Source: a bacterium
Lineage (GTDB): Bacteria > Electryoneota > B3-LCP
Reading direction: 5' to 3'
Length of the DNA stretch: 61,886 bases
Assembly: GCA_026394195.1 (NCBI GenBank)
Contig: JAPKYS010000009.1
Location: forward strand, 1-61,886
The position numbers and the translations under genes are program-made. This document shows positions 60,354 to 61,886 of the stretch, piece after piece. Below the pieces are notes generated by a model. It was given only the letters and a program-made list of their open reading frames with translations, did not search any database and was not told the DNA's origin. Positions within the stretch are counted from its first letter, which is position 1, and every line of letters begins with the position of its first letter.

Positions 60354-60382
60354 TTGACATTAAACTCAATTCCCCATACATT
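60354..60382 (+). promoter_or_regulatory. Promoter of the EEP-family hydrolase gene
   Basis: TTGACA-N17-TACATT. Predicted start about 60389, immediately before an inverted-repeat element that fills most of the 5' leader. Confidence 0.75.
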
Positions 60383-60389
60383 TAAATTG

Positions 60390-60518
60390 AGAGTGTTGAA
60401 AAAACAATTTTCGCGTCATTGCGAGGGATGAAATCCCGAAGCAATCCGGTAGAAACAAGCTACGAGATTGCTTCGCTACGCTCGCAATGACTGCTGTTTT
60501 GTTACTTTTCAACACTCT
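60390..60518. repeat. Inverted-repeat MITE-like element in a 5' leader
   Basis: About 129 bases with terminal arms of 36-38 bases that are reverse complements with a few differences (outer part AGAGTGTTGAAAA, inner part GTCATTGCGAG). The inner words gtcattgcgag and gaagcaatc occur in a widespread family of bacterial intergenic repeats. It separates the promoter at 60354 from the ATG at 60570. Confidence 0.75.
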
Positions 60519-60569
60519 CTTAATTGGAATATCAAGACCATTTGCCGTTCTCCCAATCGAGAAACCAAA

Positions 60570-61445
60570 ATGAAAAAAATCACCCTGTTCGTCGTCGCCG
60601 TTCTGCTGCTGGGAACGACCATCTGCTTTTCTGCTAAAAAGCCGGTTCCGCTGCGGATCATGACTTACAATATCCGCTACGACAACCCCGACGACAGCCT
60701 GAACAACTGGATCTACCGCAAGGATTTCATCGTCTCACTGATCAATTACCATCGGCCGGACCTCCTCTGCATCCAGGAAGGGCTGTTGCACCAGAACCTC
60801 GATCTGGCGGCGCTGCTGCCGGAATACGGCTGGTTGGGTATGGGCCGGGATGACGGTAAGACGGCAGGAGAGTACGCTGCCATCTTTTACCGGAAAGACC
60901 GCTTCATCCCGCAGCAGGACAGCAGTTTCTGGCTGTCGGAAACTCCGGATCAGCAGTCCATGGGGTGGGACGCCGTCTGCATACGCATCGCTACCTGGTG
61001 CCGCTTCAAGGATAAGCTGGCGAAAAAGAGTTTTTACGTCTTTAATACGCACTTCGATCACATGGGCGGACGGGCGCGGGACGAGAGCGCTCTGCTGCTG
61101 AAGTCGCAGATTGTCCGGATCGCGGGGAAGTCGCAAGTACTGCTGGCGGGGGATTTCAACTCACCCGAAAGCGACAAACCGTACCTGATCATCACGGGCA
61201 AGCAGGAAGGCGACGCGTTGACTCTCTCCGACGCCATGTACCTGTCGCAATTCAAGCACCACGGACCGCTGCGCACCTACAGCGGCTTTTCGGTCAAGGA
61301 AGGGATTATCGGCAACCGGATCGACTACATCTTCGTCAGTTCGGGCGTGCAGGTGATCCGTCACGCCATTTTAAGCGACTTCAAGGACGATTACCGCTTC
61401 CCGTCCGATCATTTGCCGGTGATCGCGGAGGTGGTGGTGGAGTGA
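60570..61445 (+). CDS. Secreted endonuclease/exonuclease/phosphatase (EEP) family hydrolase
   Basis: A 291-residue exported protein. Start 60570 begins the signal peptide MKKITLFVVAVLLLGTTICF. EEP/DNase I-like motifs in order: MTYNIRYDN (Asn), CIQEG (metal-binding Glu), NTHFDHMGG (His/Asp), LAGDFNSP (Asp/Asn), RIDYIFVS and SDHLPV (catalytic Asp-His). Members cleave nucleic acids or phosphodiesters, or dephosphorylate inositol phosphates; substrate unknown. Extracellular or periplasmic location is expected. Its long leader contains the inverted-repeat element. Confidence 0.9.
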   Translation: MKKITLFVVAVLLLGTTICFSAKKPVPLRIMTYNIRYDNPDDSLNNWIYRKDFIVSLINYHRPDLLCIQEGLLHQNLDLAALLPEYGWLGMGRDDGKTAGEYAAIFYRKDRFIPQQDSSFWLSETPDQQSMGWDAVCIRIATWCRFKDKLAKKSFYVFNTHFDHMGGRARDESALLLKSQIVRIAGKSQVLLAGDFNSPESDKPYLIITGKQEGDALTLSDAMYLSQFKHHGPLRTYSGFSVKEGIIGNRIDYIFVSSGVQVIRHAILSDFKDDYRFPSDHLPVIAEVVVE

Positions 61446-61457
61446 GCAGACGGGTGG

Positions 61458-61538
61458 CCCGACCGCTCAGCGGTCGGGTTTCTCCTACATCACCTCCACG
61501 GGTGGCCCGACGGGTGGCCCGACCGCTCAGCGGTCGGG
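61458..61538. repeat. Two tandem REP-like palindromes (60-base period)
   Basis: A 9-bp stem with left arm CCCGACCGC and loop TCA occurs at 61458-61478 and again at 61518-61538, each followed by TTTCTCCTACATCA. The 60-base unit is duplicated. A third copy with loop TCG is at 61776-61796. Confidence 0.8.
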
Positions 61539-61549
61539 TTTCTCCTACA

Positions 61550-61775
61550 TCATCTCCAATCCGGCTTATCAATTCTAACCCTACCCTCCTCACCTGTTTC
61601 GTAATACTTCGCACTCGACCAACGCCATTCTAAAGCAGATTCAACGTATCCTTTGCGCACTGGATTGTAGTGCATGTAATTAAGCTTCTCGGCAAACTCT
61701 TCGTCCGAAAAGATATTGCGGTCATAGCCCCCGCCGGCTTGCCAGAAACGATAACTTGTTCCTTCCCACGGGTGG
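61550..61775 (-). pseudogene. C-terminal fragment of a REP-associated transposase
   Basis: On the minus strand the frame reads HPWEGTSYRFWQAGGGYDRN, then ... EKLNYMHYNPVRKGYVES ... EWRWSSAKYYETG ... DKPDWR and stop. This matches the last ~70 residues of the intact transposase at 23304-23840 (FWQAGGGYDRN, NYMHxNPVRK, EWKWSSA). The N-terminal half with the HVH motif is missing; a palindrome (61776-61796) sits where it should continue. It is therefore a truncated relict. Confidence 0.82.
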
Positions 61776-61796
61776 CCCGACCGCTCGGCGGTCGGG
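61776..61796. repeat. REP-like palindrome, third copy
   Basis: Same 9-bp stem as 61458-61478 with loop TCG instead of TCA; separates the two transposase 3' ends. Confidence 0.75.
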
Positions 61797-61807
61797 TTTC
61801 TCCTACA

Positions 61808-61886
61808 TCATCTCCAATCCGGCTTATCAATTCTAACCCTACCCTCCTCACCTGTTTCGTAATACTTCGCACTCGACCAACGCCAT
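61808..61886 (-). CDS. 3' end of a second transposase copy, cut by the window edge
   Basis: On the minus strand the frame ends in DKPDWR and stop at 61808-61810, as in the fragment at 61550. Only about 25 codons (from EWRWSSAKYYETG-like sequence) are visible. It could be the intact parent gene of the fragment or another partial copy; the window ends before this can be judged. Confidence 0.6.
   Translation of the reverse strand, partial: WRWSSAKYYETGEEGRVRIDKPDWR

Larger units (their letters stand above)
61561..61886. repeat. 258-base tandem duplication at the window end
   Basis: The sequence from 61561 (ccggcttatc) recurs from 61819 with no difference over the 68 bases available before the window ends. 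Each unit contains the 3' end of a transposase gene and is bordered by a CCCGACCGC palindrome. Confidence 0.8.

Noticed and set aside
61441..61886. CRISPR array at the window end
   Set aside because: The repeated palindromes are few, the intervals are unequal and repeated rather than unique, and they border transposase fragments.

Overview
The window reads as a chromosomal contig from a Gram-negative, probably anaerobic or facultative bacterium of the FCB supergroup (Zixibacteria, KSB1, Calditrichota or a relative; a phylum call needs marker phylogeny). Three secreted proteins end in the PNPFN-type sorting tail (Por_secre/FlgD-like) typical of that supergroup. There are many signal peptides, lipoboxes and outer-membrane barrels, a Rex redox repressor, rubrerythrin plus rubredoxin, Na+-coupled transporters and 48 CXXCH haem motifs in three cytochromes. 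Housekeeping promoters repeatedly fit TTGACW-N17-TATATT.

Layout. 1-850: AT-rich intergenic DNA with palindromes. 852-14588: an extracellular electron-transfer locus made of an NHL-propeller lipoprotein, a hexahaem cytochrome strongly resembling Geobacter OmcS, then (after a hairpin and a new promoter) a YVTN propeller, a large barrel with an embedded discoidin-like domain, two CsgG-like proteins, a SurA-like isomerase, a 26-haem and a 16-haem cytochrome and a beta-helix protein broken by an in-frame TGA. 14.6-15.5 kb: tRNA-Gln(CTG) and tRNA-Glu(CTC). 15.5-19 kb: a secreted M28 peptidase and a palindrome cluster. 19.3-24.7 kb: secreted protein, creatininase-like protein, alcohol dehydrogenase, rubrerythrin/rubredoxin, a REP-associated transposase inside its own palindromes, and a broken RelE-type toxin-antitoxin pair. 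24.7-31.3 kb: XRE regulator with membrane proteins, TPR protein, lipoprotein, SSS symporter with outer-membrane protein behind a long leader. 31.3-44.6 kb (minus strand): gamma-carbonic anhydrase, polysaccharide deacetylase, histidine kinase, SBBP-repeat protein, two methyltransferases, YfhO-like protein, ZnuA-like lipoprotein, two DUF3857/transglutaminase proteins. 45-53 kb: rex, queuosine-precursor transporter, NSS transporter with its small subunit, TPR lipoprotein, PflX-like radical SAM protein, Ogt, LeuRS. 53-61.9 kb: AT-rich AAA ATPase + DUF4276 pair (probable defence module), pentapeptide-repeat/channel-like fusion, MFS transporter, NtrC-type regulator followed by a palindromic UAS, a sigma-54 promoter and an ORF-poor ~280-nt unit ending in a terminator, a secreted EEP-family hydrolase, and REP/transposase debris at the window end.

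How it fits together. The most notable system is the 0.85-14.6 kb locus. The OmcS-like protein would be the polymerising nanowire subunit; the 26- and 16-haem cytochromes could carry electrons from the inner membrane across the periplasm; the barrel could be the outer-membrane sheath or surface receptor; the CsgG-like proteins and the SurA-like isomerase could serve export and folding; the propeller proteins could be surface partners. This assembly is inferred from families and gene order. The second notable region is 58.4-60.3 kb, where a sigma-54 activator, a matching operator, a sigma-54 promoter and a terminator frame a candidate non-coding RNA. The third is the REP/transposase system, seen intact at 22.8-23.9 kb and as fragments at 61.4-61.9 kb.
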